Shown here piece by piece: positions 43,774-53,106 of a DNA stretch of 64,000 nucleotides (position 1 is its first letter; every line of letters starts with the position of its first letter). The stretch covers positions 154,006 to 218,005 of the forward strand of contig NZ_OMPU01000006.1 of assembly GCF_900313065.1 (NCBI RefSeq), in the 5' to 3' direction. A program made the translations under genes and the position numbers. The notes under the pieces were generated by a model. It ran no database searches, was not told the DNA's origin, and worked only from the letters and a program-made list of their open reading frames with translations. Source of the DNA: Kiloniella sp. EL199 (GTDB lineage Bacteria; Pseudomonadota; Alphaproteobacteria; Kiloniellales; Kiloniellaceae).

Positions 43774-44307
43774 ATGCCGCTCATAAAAGATGGACGTCAG
43801 ATTGCTGATAAATGGATCAAGCTGGATGATGAAGCCGAGGTTCCTGCCGGGGCCTCTGTTATTGTATCGCTTGATCGCTGGAAGAATGAAAAAGAGACTT
43901 TGATTGACCTTGGTTTGGAACTCGGCGTTTTGCTCGAAAGTAATGAATCTCCTGAGTTAATCGAAGATGATTTAAACAAACTCTCTTTGGTTGCCTTGAA
44001 TTTTCCGGCATTTGGTGATGGCAGAGCCTATTCCTATGCTCGTATTCTGAAAGAACGCTATGGGTTTGAGGGGGAAGTCAGAGCTGTTGGGGATGTTTTA
44101 TATGATCAAATTCAGCTTATGCAGCGTTGTGGCTTTGATACTCTTGACATCGAAAGTGAAGCGACTCTTCGTTCTTTGAACAGAAATAAATCTGCGGATG
44201 TGAATGTATTCTACCAGCCCACAGGCGATGGAGAAGCAACGGCATCTTCTTTGCGTAAACGTTTGATTGAAAGCCATAATGAGCTTGGCTATAACAAAGC
44301 GTCTTAA
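43774..44307 (+). CDS. DUF934-family protein
   Basis: Protein of 177 residues, a family found almost only next to cysI/cysH in proteobacteria; the biochemical role is unproven. It begins with MPLIKDGRQIADKWI and contains the conserved NFPAFGDGRAYSYARILKER and GEVRAVGDVLYDQIQLMQRCGFD. It lies 104 bases after cysH, with a GAGAAAAGAGAAG sequence before the ATG, in the same operon direction. It is predicted to be cytoplasmic with no cofactor motif. It might be an assembly or electron-transfer accessory of the sulfite reductase. Confidence 0.88.
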   Translation: MPLIKDGRQIADKWIKLDDEAEVPAGASVIVSLDRWKNEKETLIDLGLELGVLLESNESPELIEDDLNKLSLVALNFPAFGDGRAYSYARILKERYGFEGEVRAVGDVLYDQIQLMQRCGFDTLDIESEATLRSLNRNKSADVNVFYQPTGDGEATASSLRKRLIESHNELGYNKAS

Positions 44308-44355
44308 TTTTATTTGTCAGCCATTTTAATTGTCGGCTGATCACTGGAGTACGTT

Positions 44356-44712
44356 ATGACTTATGTCGTTGCGGATAATTGTATTAAATGCAAGTACATG
44401 GATTGTGTTGAAGTTTGCCCTGTAGATTGTTTCTACGAAGGGGAAAACACGCTTGTTATTCATCCGGATGAATGTATTGATTGTGGTGTTTGCGAACCGG
44501 AATGTCCTGCGGAAGCGATCTTGCCTGACACAGATCCGGAAGCTGAAAAGTGGTTGGAGATGAACACTAAGTATGCTGAGATCTGGCCAAATATTACAGA
44601 GCAGGGGCAACCACCTGCTGATGCTGATGAATTCAATGGAGTTCCCGGGAAATATGAAAAGTTTTTCAGTCCTAACCCCGGTGGGCAGGAAGCAGAGAAA
44701 AAAGCTGGCTAA
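44356..44712 (+). CDS. fdxA: 7Fe ferredoxin FdxA
   Basis: Small electron carrier of 118 residues with one [3Fe-4S] and one [4Fe-4S] cluster. N-terminal cysteines C9, C12, C17, C21, C25 and the second set C40, C43, C46, C50 ([12 protein letters not shown]) follow the FdxA pattern; the C-terminal extension is typical of the alphaproteobacterial form. It ends the sulfate-assimilation cluster, 48 bases after the DUF934 gene, and may be the electron donor to CysI. A strong terminator follows. Confidence 0.92.
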   Translation: MTYVVADNCIKCKYMDCVEVCPVDCFYEGENTLVIHPDECIDCGVCEPECPAEAILPDTDPEAEKWLEMNTKYAEIWPNITEQGQPPADADEFNGVPGKYEKFFSPNPGGQEAEKKAG

Positions 44713-44732
44713 GGGTAGCAGTGATACTTTTG

Positions 44733-44764
44733 AAAGGACATCCCCATTCGGGTGTCCTTTTTTT
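44733..44764 (+). terminator. intrinsic terminator after fdxA
   Basis: AAAGGACA and TGTCCTTT pair with an inner CCC/GGG extension, followed by a run of seven or more T residues. It closes the sulfate-assimilation operon. Confidence 0.9.
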
Positions 44765-44897
44765 ATTTCTGCTAAAGGATAAACAGGGGATGAAATAAAG
44801 CATTATCGTTTCCTTTACCATTCTGGGATATCAAAGAGAAGATAGCCGTACGAACTGTGTGGTTTCCCTGTCATGTTGAGGCCACGGAACTGTTGAT

Positions 44898-45209
44898 ATG
44901 CCAAGTACTGTAAAGACAATTTCTATTCCCCTGATTCTGGCGGGAACACTATGGGCGGGACCCGTTTTTGCTGAATGTGTAAAGCCGAACTATGATCCAC
45001 CTAAGTGTACAAACCAATACATAGAAATTCAGTTTTTAGATGCTAAAGATTTCGAGAGCTGTAAGAAGGAAGTGACCTACTTTCTTGAGAATTTGGATAT
45101 TTGGTCAAAATGTATCGCTGATGAAGCGCGTTTAAAAGGTGATCAGGCTATTAAGCTGTTTAATTGCAAAGTAAATGGAACCGTTAATTGCCTAGAGACT
45201 TCCGGTTAG
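44898..45209 (+). CDS. small secreted Cys-rich protein, unknown function
   Basis: Protein of 103 residues. A signal peptide spans about 1-25 (IPLILAGTLWAGPVFA then E). The mature part has six cysteines (C27, C37, C55, C72, C94, C99), enough for three disulfides, so it is presumably periplasmic. No recognised domain. It stands alone between the fdxA terminator and hrpB. A GGAA motif precedes the ATG. Confidence 0.7.
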   Translation: MPSTVKTISIPLILAGTLWAGPVFAECVKPNYDPPKCTNQYIEIQFLDAKDFESCKKEVTYFLENLDIWSKCIADEARLKGDQAIKLFNCKVNGTVNCLETSG

Positions 45210-45278
45210 GGTCGTCGCATGGTTCTTTTCTTGTCTAAATTCTAGATATCCCAGAGTTAGTAATGGTATAAGCCTGAT

Positions 45279-47795
45279 ATGATTGGCTTACCTATAGATT
45301 CCGTTCTTCCTCAAATCGCTCAAACGCTTGCAGAAAACCCTTCGCTTGTGCTTCAGGCTCCTCCCGGTGCTGGTAAGACAACGGGCGTACCTCTGCATCT
45401 TCTTCGGTCAGATTGGCTTGGCGATAATAAAATAATCATGCTTGAGCCAAGGCGACTGGCTGCGAGAACGGCTGCTATACGAATGGCCGAGCTGTTGGGT
45501 GAAAACCTGGGGGAAACGGTTGGCTATCGTATCCGTTTGGAAAAGAAGGTTAGTGCCCGAACCAAAATCGAGGTTGTCACTGAGGGGATTTTGACCCGAA
45601 TGCTGCAGAAGGATCCCGAATTATCCGGTGTGGGATTGGTTATCTTTGATGAATTTCACGAGCGCAGTTTGCAGGCAGACCTGGGGCTTGCGCTTTGTCT
45701 GGAGGTTCAGTCTGCACTTCGGGATGATCTCAGGCTTTTGGTTATGTCAGCTACTTTGGATGGTCAGGCTGTTTCTCATCTAATGGGTGATGCCCCTGTC
45801 GTGACCAGTGAGGGGCGAAGCTTCCCGGTTGATATAAAATACGGGCGAGAAACGGAACGCCGGAATATTTCATTTGATATGGCGGATAAAATAGCCGATG
45901 TCCTTCACAAAGAGCAGGGGAGTATTCTTGCGTTTCTGCCTGGCGTTGGGGAAATCAAGCGGGTTGAAAGTCTCTTAAAGGCAAAGCAAGGGATGGCAGG
46001 TGTTGAAGTCTATCCTCTCTATGGCGATTTGCCCATGGCGAAACAACGAAAAGCCATTGAACCTGTCGGGAATGGAAACCGTAAAGTTGTTTTGGCGACC
46101 TCTATTGCAGAGACAAGCTTAACCATTGATGGCATTCGAATAATTGTTGATTGTGGTTTTCGTCGCAGTCCCCGATTTGATCCTTCATCTGGTTTAACAA
46201 GACTGGAAACCATTCGTGTTTCAAAGGCATCAGCAGATCAAAGAGCTGGTCGTGCTGGCCGATTGGAACCGGGTATTTGTTATCGTTTATGGCCTGAATC
46301 TCAAAGCGGGGCTTTGTCATTACAAGACAGACCAGAAATCCAAGAAGCAGATCTTTGTTCCCTTGTTCTTGAGCTTTTGAATTGGGGGGCGACTGATCCT
46401 GAAGAGTTAAGCTGGTGCACGGTTCCTCCCAAATCATCCTGGAAACAGGCAATGGAGTTGCTAAGATCCTTAGGTGCTATTGATCATAGTGATCATATCA
46501 CGGATCATGGTAAAAAGATGTCTAGGCTTCCGGTTCACCCCAGGCTTGCTCATATGCTTGTTACAGGCAAGGAAGAGGGCGCTGGGTGGGTTGCCTGTCT
46601 TATTGCAGCGTTATTAACCGAAAGAGATGTTTTACAACAGGGGGCGAATAAAACGCCGACCGATCTTTTGGTGCGTATTGGTGCTTTTGCGGCAAATAGA
46701 GATGATAAAGGGTTCCTGTTTGATTCCTACCGAGTGAAGCAGGTTAAACGCACAGCAGAACAATATGCCAGAGCTTTGGGTGTCAATCCTGATAAAGAGT
46801 TCGGCATGGACTGTGCTGGCGGACTTGTATCCCTTGCCTATCCTGATCGTATTGGAAAGTTGCGTAAAAATACTGTGGGACGTTTTAAGCTCTCTGGAGG
46901 AAAGGGGGCAGAGCTGGATGAGCTTGATCCTTTGGCATCAAAACCTTACCTCGTTATGACAAATATAGGTGGTACGGGGGCTTCTGCCCGCGTTTATCAG
47001 GCAATTGAGGTGTCGGAAAATCAAATTCGCAAATTTCATGCTGAAAGCATCGTGCCCGAAGACCGAGTACGACTTGATGACTTAAAGGGAATTTTTCTGG
47101 GGGAGAAGGTTGAACGTATCGGCGAAGTTATTCTAAAGGCAACACGTGTTAAAGAACCTGATCAGGAGGCGATCAAGCAGGAGATCCTCAATTTAGTGAG
47201 GGGTAAAGGCTTGGCGATCCTTAAGCCAGACTCTGACCTTGAGCACTTGTGTCGTCGGGTTATTTCTGCTGGTGTATTGGCAAAGAAGGTCGATTGGCCT
47301 GATTTTTCTGAAGCCGGACTAATTTCTATTCTCGAGGCATGGTTGCGGCCTTATCTTGATGATGTTTCGACGCTCAAGTCATTACAAGCCTTGAATCTTA
47401 AAAGTATTCTGCTTTCATCTCTGGATTGGGACAAGCGACAGTTTCTGGATAATAATTTCCCAGACCGGATCGGGCTTCCAACTGGGAATACAGCAAGGAT
47501 TAGCTACGATGATCCTCAAATACCTACTCTTGAGGTTCGGCTTCAGGAACTTTTTGGATTATCGGTGACACCGTCGATTTTTGAAGGGCGTGTTCCTTTG
47601 CGTCTTCATTTGTTATCGCCCGCAAGGCGTCCACTGCAAGTTACAAGTGATTTGGCTGGTTTTTGGGCCAATACCTACCATGATGTAAAAAAGGATATGA
47701 AGGGGCGATATCCCCGTCATTATTGGCCTGATGATCCCTTGATAGCTGAGCCAACTGCCAAAACGAAAAAGAATATGAGTAAGGTAAGGCGTTAA
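45279..47795 (+). CDS. hrpB: ATP-dependent RNA helicase HrpB
   Basis: DEAH/RHA-family helicase of 838 residues. Motif I is APPGAGKTTGVPLHLL near 29-44, motif Ia LEPRRLAARTAA, motif II DEFHERSLQADL, and motif III SATLDG. Motif V/VI appear as TSIAETSLTIDGIR and QRAGRAGRLEPG. An HrpB C-terminal domain ends with RHYWPDDPLIAEPT. Unlike HrpA, HrpB is of modest size with this C-terminal domain; its physiological role is poorly defined. It is transcribed alone, between a small secreted protein gene and a DeoR regulator gene. Confidence 0.93.
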   Translation: MIGLPIDSVLPQIAQTLAENPSLVLQAPPGAGKTTGVPLHLLRSDWLGDNKIIMLEPRRLAARTAAIRMAELLGENLGETVGYRIRLEKKVSARTKIEVVTEGILTRMLQKDPELSGVGLVIFDEFHERSLQADLGLALCLEVQSALRDDLRLLVMSATLDGQAVSHLMGDAPVVTSEGRSFPVDIKYGRETERRNISFDMADKIADVLHKEQGSILAFLPGVGEIKRVESLLKAKQGMAGVEVYPLYGDLPMAKQRKAIEPVGNGNRKVVLATSIAETSLTIDGIRIIVDCGFRRSPRFDPSSGLTRLETIRVSKASADQRAGRAGRLEPGICYRLWPESQSGALSLQDRPEIQEADLCSLVLELLNWGATDPEELSWCTVPPKSSWKQAMELLRSLGAIDHSDHITDHGKKMSRLPVHPRLAHMLVTGKEEGAGWVACLIAALLTERDVLQQGANKTPTDLLVRIGAFAANRDDKGFLFDSYRVKQVKRTAEQYARALGVNPDKEFGMDCAGGLVSLAYPDRIGKLRKNTVGRFKLSGGKGAELDELDPLASKPYLVMTNIGGTGASARVYQAIEVSENQIRKFHAESIVPEDRVRLDDLKGIFLGEKVERIGEVILKATRVKEPDQEAIKQEILNLVRGKGLAILKPDSDLEHLCRRVISAGVLAKKVDWPDFSEAGLISILEAWLRPYLDDVSTLKSLQALNLKSILLSSLDWDKRQFLDNNFPDRIGLPTGNTARISYDDPQIPTLEVRLQELFGLSVTPSIFEGRVPLRLHLLSPARRPLQVTSDLAGFWANTYHDVKKDMKGRYPRHYWPDDPLIAEPTAKTKKNMSKVRR

Positions 47796-47913
47796 GGGGA
47801 AATGAAGTATTGGGTAAGAAGGCCGCAGAATAGAAGATTTTGCGGTTCAAAAATTTGATTTTTGAAGGGAATTACCCTATCTGTTAGGTAGTTGAGAGAG
47901 GGTAAACAGTTTT

Positions 47914-48675
47914 ATGCATTCAACAACAAGACAAAAAGAGATCTTGAAGGCCGTTCGACACAAGGGGCTTTGCACAATCCTTGAGTTGGCTGATCAATTT
48001 TCAGTTTCTGATGAGACTATTAGACGAGATGTTAAACCGATGGTTAGTGCCGGACTTGTTGAAAAAGTGCATGGCGGCATTATTGTACCCGACGAAGGGC
48101 ATGAACCACCTTTTCAGTACAGGATGGTCGAAAACCACGAAGCCAAACAACGCATTGGTTTTGAGCTTTCCAAAATCATTCAGAGTGGTGATTCATTAAT
48201 TCTGGATACAGGAAGTACAACTGCGATTGCGGCGCATGCATTGCAAGAACATTCAAATCTGCTTGTTGTTACCAATTCTGTGGAAACGGCCAGAGCGCTG
48301 GCTACCCGCAATGCGAACAGGGTCTATATTGCCGGGGGCGAATTACGCGCCGACGATGCCGCAGCCTTTGGGCCTTCGGCCATTGCTTTTATTAAGCAGT
48401 TTGATGTGAAGTATGCTGTTTTGTCTCTGGGTGGATTGGATCCGGTTAAGGGGTTGATGGTTGATCATCTGGAAGAGGCCGAGTTTTCGCGCACGGTGAT
48501 GGAGCAAGCTCAAAAGACAATTGTTGTGGTCGATCAGAGCAAGTTTAATCGATCCCGTCTAGTTAAGGTTGCGCCGTTAAAGGTTATCGATGTCCTGATC
48601 ACTGATGGAGAACCTGATCCGGAATTGACTGCTTGCTTGCGAGAGGCCGAGGTCGAAGTTATTGTAACTCGGTAA
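47914..48675 (+). CDS. DeoR/GlpR-family transcriptional regulator
   Basis: Regulator of 253 residues. The N-terminal DeoR helix-turn-helix (about 5-58) reads RQKEILKAVRHKG, LADQFSVSDETIRRDVK and VEKVHGGI. The C-terminal sensor domain shows the sugar-phosphate-type pattern LILDTGSTTAIAA, VTNSVETA, GGELRADDAAAFGPSA and VDQSKFNRSRLV. The adjacent downstream transporter and catabolic genes share its direction, so it probably controls that module. DeoR sensors often bind phosphorylated ligands, which fits the presence of a kinase gene in the module. Confidence 0.9.
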   Translation: MHSTTRQKEILKAVRHKGLCTILELADQFSVSDETIRRDVKPMVSAGLVEKVHGGIIVPDEGHEPPFQYRMVENHEAKQRIGFELSKIIQSGDSLILDTGSTTAIAAHALQEHSNLLVVTNSVETARALATRNANRVYIAGGELRADDAAAFGPSAIAFIKQFDVKYAVLSLGGLDPVKGLMVDHLEEAEFSRTVMEQAQKTIVVVDQSKFNRSRLVKVAPLKVIDVLITDGEPDPELTACLREAEVEVIVTR

Positions 48676-48740
48676 TGAGGCTAAATAGTATCTGAGCGGA
48701 AGTGTTCAGGTTATTTAAGGAAATTATCAATTTTATATTT

Positions 48741-48775
48741 AAAGGCGGCTTGGATTTTTTCGAGTGGCCTTTTTT
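48741..48775 (+). terminator. weak terminator after the DeoR gene
   Basis: AAAGGC and GCCTTT pair across a 22-base loop and are followed by TTTTTTG. The stem is short with an internal bulge, so this is only a likely partial terminator separating the regulator gene from the transporter operon. Confidence 0.5.
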
Positions 48776-48856
48776 GTATGACGTTGATTCAGCCGCTTAA
48801 AATCCACAAGAGAGCCTACAAGAACGAATGTTCCTACTCGTGATGTTGTTTTTGTG

Positions 48857-48886
48857 TTGACTTTTGATGATATATGTTGATATTTT
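48857..48886 (+). promoter_or_regulatory. candidate promoter of the quaternary-amine operon
   Basis: TTGACT (48857-48862) and TATTTT (48881-48886), 18 bases apart, about 70 bases upstream of the transporter binding-protein ATG. GAACGAATGTTC at 48822-48833, a small palindrome, lies just upstream and could be an operator. Weak assignments from sequence only. Confidence 0.35.
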
Positions 48887-48956
48887 TGGATATTAAAAAT
48901 CTTGATACATAAAAATCAATAAAAAAGAACTCGCAATCCTTACAGGGAGTAGGTTT

Positions 48957-49913
48957 ATGATTAAAACATCACGGTTTGCATTGGCTTTATTGGGAAGTCT
49001 GGCGCTATCAAACATGGCAACAACAGCTTCTTTTGCTGATGTTGAGTCAAATGACCCTATTAAACTGACATTGCATGATTGGACGGGGCAGCTCCTGACC
49101 ACCAAAATCATGGGGTCGGTGCTTCAAAAAGCTGGTTATAATATTGAATATGTTCAGGCTGATTATATCGCGCAGTTTGCAGGCCTTAAAGAAGGCGATC
49201 TTCATGTGGCCATGGAGATATGGGAAACGACCGGTCGCGAGGCGATGGACGATGCTGTTGGAACAGGTAAAGTCGAAAACCTGGGTGAAACAGGTATGCA
49301 GGCTATCGAAGAGTGGTGGTATCCTTCATATATGAAAGAAGTATGTCCCGGTCTGCCGAATTGGGAAGCTTTGAATGAATGTGCAGAAGCTTTCGCGACA
49401 CCTGAAACGGCACCCAAAGGACGTTATCTCGGTGCGCCGGTGACGTGGGGCGGCTTTGATGACGAGCGTGTTGAAGCTCTCGAAATGGACTTTGAAGTTA
49501 TTCATGCGGGGACTGATGCAGCACTTTTTGCTGAACTTGAATCTGCTTATCAAAGAAAAGCACCTGTTTTGTTGTGGGTTTATGCCCCTCACTGGGCGCC
49601 TGCAAAATTTGACGGTGAATGGGTTGAGTTCCCTAAATATACTGCGGAATGTTATAGTGATCCGTCCTGGGGGTCTAACGAAGATGCTGCTTATGACTGT
49701 GGCAAGCCAACGGGGCCAATTTGGAAAGTTGCATGGTCTGGCGTGAAGGATAAATGGCCTGGTGCCCATAAAGCAATTGAAAACTTTAACATTTCAAATG
49801 ATGAAATGTCACAGATGATTATTGAGGTCGACCTTGATGGTAAAGATATGGATGCTGTCGTGAGTAGCTGGGTTGATGCAAATAAAGATCGTTGGGCATC
49901 TTGGGTTAAGTAA
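48957..49913 (+). CDS. glycine betaine/choline-type ABC substrate-binding protein
   Basis: Periplasmic OpuAC-family receptor of 318 residues. A signal peptide covers about 1-27 (ALALLGSLALSNMATTASFA). The mature part includes IKLTLHDWTGQLLTTKI, HVAMEIWETTGREAMD and a Trp-rich set that would form an aromatic cage for a quaternary ammonium (EEWWYPS, VTWGGFD, LLWVYAPHWAP). Three cysteines late in the protein may form a disulfide. It is the first gene of a transporter with an ATPase and a double permease downstream. Betaine, choline or carnitine are all compatible; the exact ligand cannot be read. Confidence 0.9.
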   Translation: MIKTSRFALALLGSLALSNMATTASFADVESNDPIKLTLHDWTGQLLTTKIMGSVLQKAGYNIEYVQADYIAQFAGLKEGDLHVAMEIWETTGREAMDDAVGTGKVENLGETGMQAIEEWWYPSYMKEVCPGLPNWEALNECAEAFATPETAPKGRYLGAPVTWGGFDDERVEALEMDFEVIHAGTDAALFAELESAYQRKAPVLLWVYAPHWAPAKFDGEWVEFPKYTAECYSDPSWGSNEDAAYDCGKPTGPIWKVAWSGVKDKWPGAHKAIENFNISNDEMSQMIIEVDLDGKDMDAVVSSWVDANKDRWASWVK

Positions 49914-49927
49914 GGTGTCAATTGCTT

Positions 49928-49965
49928 GGGGTGAGTAGGTGGTTCTTTCCTGCACCTCTCTACCC
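49928..49965 (+). terminator. intra-operon hairpin after the binding-protein gene
   Basis: AGGTG (49937-49941) and CACCT, extended by GGGT and ACCC with mismatches between, form a hairpin 15 bases after the stop. There is no T-run. It may protect the binding-protein mRNA and lower expression of the membrane subunits. Confidence 0.5.
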
Positions 49966-50042
49966 TGAGTAATCTTTAACAGTTTAGTCTGTAAACTTGC
50001 GATCTTAATATCAGAACGTGAAACTATTTAAGTGTAGGTCCT

Positions 50043-51080
50043 GTGGGTATGAACTCGTCAGTTAAATTGTCGTGCCGTGGTGTCTGGAAGATTTTTGGCC
50101 CCGACGCAAAGAACTTTCTCGCCAAACATAATCATAAGCCGAAATCCCGTGATTTGAAGGCAGCCAATCTTGTTGGTGGCGCTCGGGATGTGAATATAGA
50201 TATTCACTCTGGTGAAATTTTTGTCATTATGGGCTTGTCAGGATCTGGTAAATCGACACTTGTGCGATGTCTGTCCCGTCTGATTGAGCCGACAGATGGT
50301 GAGATACTGTTCGACGGTCAGGATCTATTGAAAGCCAGCGATGATGAGATGATTGAGATCCGTCGCCATAAGATGGGGATGGTGTTTCAACATTTTGCTT
50401 TATTACCACATTTGACTGTTTTAGGGAATGTTGCTTTCCCCTTGGAGGTGCAGGGCGTTTCAAGAGAGAAGCGTGAGAAAATTGCAAAGGAAATTATTGA
50501 GCTCGTTGGCTTATCCGGGCGGGAAGGTTATTATCCGCGAGAGCTTTCTGGTGGGCAACAGCAACGTGTCGGTATTGCTCGCTCTCTGGCCGTGGAACCT
50601 GAAATTTGGTTTCTGGATGAGCCTTTTTCCGCGTTGGATCCTCTTATTCGCCGGGAAATGCAGGATGAATTTATCCGTCTGCAAAATGTTCTAAAGAAAA
50701 CGATTGTTTTCATCACCCATGACTTTGATGAAGCTATTCGCCTCGCCGACAGAATTGCGATTATGAAAGATGGCAAGGTAATACAAATTGGCACGCCTGA
50801 GGATTTGGTTATGAACCCGGCGACAGATTATGTTGCTGAATTTACGCAACATATTCCGCGTGCCAAAGTTCTGACCGCAGGTTTGTTGAAAGATAACTTT
50901 GATGCATCAGTCTCCACAGCGGGGTCTGTTTCTCAATATACTGTAATTGCTGATATTGCGGATGATATCGAGCAGGCAGATAAACCGTTTACTGTTACAT
51001 CGGCTGAGGGCACACCTGTCGGGCTCTTGAGCCGGAAAAGAGTTATGGATGTTCTTGTGGGGCGCGAGGTATCGTTGTGA
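50043..51080 (+). CDS. proV: betaine-type ABC transporter ATP-binding protein
   Basis: ATPase of the ProU/Opu class, 345 residues. The N-terminal ProV-type extension [12 protein letters not shown] is present. Walker [19 protein letters not shown]-loop [12 protein letters not shown], signature [16 protein letters not shown], Walker [14 protein letters not shown] and H-loop [10 protein letters not shown] follow. The C-terminal ~90 residues carry a CBS-like regulatory part ([12 protein letters not shown] and [16 protein letters not shown]), often involved in osmotic or ligand gating. Start is GTG 50043 or ATG 50049. It overlaps the permease start (GTGA). Confidence 0.92.
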   Translation: MGMNSSVKLSCRGVWKIFGPDAKNFLAKHNHKPKSRDLKAANLVGGARDVNIDIHSGEIFVIMGLSGSGKSTLVRCLSRLIEPTDGEILFDGQDLLKASDDEMIEIRRHKMGMVFQHFALLPHLTVLGNVAFPLEVQGVSREKREKIAKEIIELVGLSGREGYYPRELSGGQQQRVGIARSLAVEPEIWFLDEPFSALDPLIRREMQDEFIRLQNVLKKTIVFITHDFDEAIRLADRIAIMKDGKVIQIGTPEDLVMNPATDYVAEFTQHIPRAKVLTAGLLKDNFDASVSTAGSVSQYTVIADIADDIEQADKPFTVTSAEGTPVGLLSRKRVMDVLVGREVSL

Positions 51081-53098
51081 TCACCGCAATGAAGAACAGA
51101 GTTCTGGATATCCAGCCCTTTAAGTCAGCGAAAATATTTTGGTTATTGGCACTGCTTGTCACGGTTTTTTTGTATCTTGAAGGCAAGGGATTATTTCCAA
51201 AGTGGATGTTCAAGGTTCCACGCAAATCGCAAATTCCGGTTAAAAAATACATCTCAAACTTTATGGACTGGTTGGTAGAAGAGGCGAATTTTGGCTTCTT
51301 TACTTTCAAAGAATTAACGCGCGGGATATCAGGTTTACTGGATATTCCTTTGTCATTTGCCACCAGTCTCTTTTCTACCGGATTTATGGAAGGGCAGGGA
51401 TCGCAGGCGATCCAAATTCTTCCTCCCTTGTCATGGATTGCTGTGATCGCAGCAGTGGTTGCAATGGGGCATTATGCTCGAGATTGGAAGCTTGCGGGGT
51501 TTATTGGGGGCTGTTTTCTTTATCTGGCTATTTTTGGTCAGTGGGACAGCGCAATGGTTACTTTGGCATCTATCGTCATTGCCGTTCCTTTTGGTGTTGT
51601 TGGCGGGTTGTTATTGGCTATAGGCGCCTATCGTTTCCCATGGTTCGAGAAAACAATCTCGCCTGTTCTGGACCTGATGCAAACAATACCTGTTTTTGCC
51701 TATTTGGTCCCTATCCTGTTTTTATTTGGTTTTGGTCCTGTTGCGGCAATGATTGCGACAATTATTTATGCCATGCCGCCAATGACACGTATTGCCATTA
51801 TGTCGTTAAGAGGGGTGCCGAGCGAGATTGTTGATTTTGGAAATATGGCGGGATGTACTAAGTGCCAGTTAATGTGGAAAGTCCTTGTTCCGTCTGCTGC
51901 TCCTGGGCTTATGGTTGGTGTCAATCAAGTAATCATGTTGTCGTTGAATATGGTGATTATTGCGTCGATGATCGGGGCAGGCGGACTGGGTTATGACGTT
52001 CTGTCATCCTTGCGTCGCCTAGACATTGGTGGAGGATTGGAAGCTGGGGTTGGTATTGTTGTTCTTGCCATCGCTCTGGATCGGTTGAGCCAAGCCTTTG
52101 CCACCAGAACTGAGACTGTTCACTTGGACGGACATCTGAATATCGTCAAACGGCATCCATGGTTTTTATCTGTATCAGTCATTGTTTTGTTAACCCTGGT
52201 ATTGGGATTGCTTATTCCAGCCGTTCAAAGCTATCCGCAATCTTTGGAGCTAGGTGTCGGTACATCTCTTGCCGAGCTGGTCGCATGGATTAATGTCAAC
52301 TTCTTTGATGCTTTGGAAAGTTATAAAACCTTTGTCTTGGTATATTTCATGGTACCTGTGAAGTTGGTACTCTTGAAGATGCCTTGGGCCTGGACGATCC
52401 TTTTGCTCTGTGTCGGTGCTTGGCAGTTAGGGGGCAAGAAATTGTTTCTTCTGACGCTTCTATTAAGTCTGTTTATTGTCGCTACCGGAATGTGGGAAAA
52501 GGCGATGATAACTGTTTATCTCTGTGGTGTGTCAGTGGTTATTGCTTGTTTGATCGGTATTCCAATAGGAATTGCTGCGGCAGAAAATGATCGTCTGGGA
52601 CGAATTGTACAGGTGATGATTGACACGCTTCAAACCTTGCCAAGTTTTGTTTATCTGATTCCTGTGGTCATGCTTTTCCGTGTTGGTGATTTTTCGGCAA
52701 TGGTTGCTGTAGTTTTCTATGCAATTGCACCTGCTATTCGCTATACGATCCACGGAATACAGCAAATCCCATCAGCCTTGATAGAAGCGGGTATAACATC
52801 GGGATGCACGCGCCGACAATTGCTCTGGAAGGTTAAGTTACCACTTGCTCTTCCTGAAATCCTGTTGGGACTTAATCAGACAATAATGCTTGCCCTTTCC
52901 ATGTTGGTTATCACCGCATTGGTTGGAACGCGAGACTTGGGACAAGAAGTTTATATCGCGCTGGCCAAGGCAGATACTGGGCGCGGGCTTGTTGCAGGTC
53001 TTTCTATTGCCTTCATAGCCATTATTGCGGATCGCATGATTGCCGCAGGTTCTCGTAAAGCAAAACAACGCCTAGGATTGGGCGGGGAATTGGGATAG
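51077..53098 (+). CDS. proW: double-domain betaine-type ABC permease
   Basis: Inner-membrane permease of 673 residues containing two full ProW-type permease domains in one chain. The first (about 110-340) has PVFAYLVPILFLFGFGPVAA and the EAA-like GVPSEIVDFGNMAGCTKCQL. The second (about 460-660) repeats it as PSFVYLIPVVMLFRVGDFSA and IPSALIEAGITSGCTRRQL. Both have the sequence TSGCT/MAGCT before the ATPase-contact loop. Most Opu systems use two copies of a single permease of about 300 residues. Start GTG 51077 overlaps the ATPase stop. The two halves are similar but not identical, consistent with an old duplication. Confidence 0.9.
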   Translation: MITAMKNRVLDIQPFKSAKIFWLLALLVTVFLYLEGKGLFPKWMFKVPRKSQIPVKKYISNFMDWLVEEANFGFFTFKELTRGISGLLDIPLSFATSLFSTGFMEGQGSQAIQILPPLSWIAVIAAVVAMGHYARDWKLAGFIGGCFLYLAIFGQWDSAMVTLASIVIAVPFGVVGGLLLAIGAYRFPWFEKTISPVLDLMQTIPVFAYLVPILFLFGFGPVAAMIATIIYAMPPMTRIAIMSLRGVPSEIVDFGNMAGCTKCQLMWKVLVPSAAPGLMVGVNQVIMLSLNMVIIASMIGAGGLGYDVLSSLRRLDIGGGLEAGVGIVVLAIALDRLSQAFATRTETVHLDGHLNIVKRHPWFLSVSVIVLLTLVLGLLIPAVQSYPQSLELGVGTSLAELVAWINVNFFDALESYKTFVLVYFMVPVKLVLLKMPWAWTILLLCVGAWQLGGKKLFLLTLLLSLFIVATGMWEKAMITVYLCGVSVVIACLIGIPIGIAAAENDRLGRIVQVMIDTLQTLPSFVYLIPVVMLFRVGDFSAMVAVVFYAIAPAIRYTIHGIQQIPSALIEAGITSGCTRRQLLWKVKLPLALPEILLGLNQTIMLALSMLVITALVGTRDLGQEVYIALAKADTGRGLVAGLSIAFIAIIADRMIAAGSRKAKQRLGLGGELG

Positions 53099-53106
53099 GA
53101 AACCCG

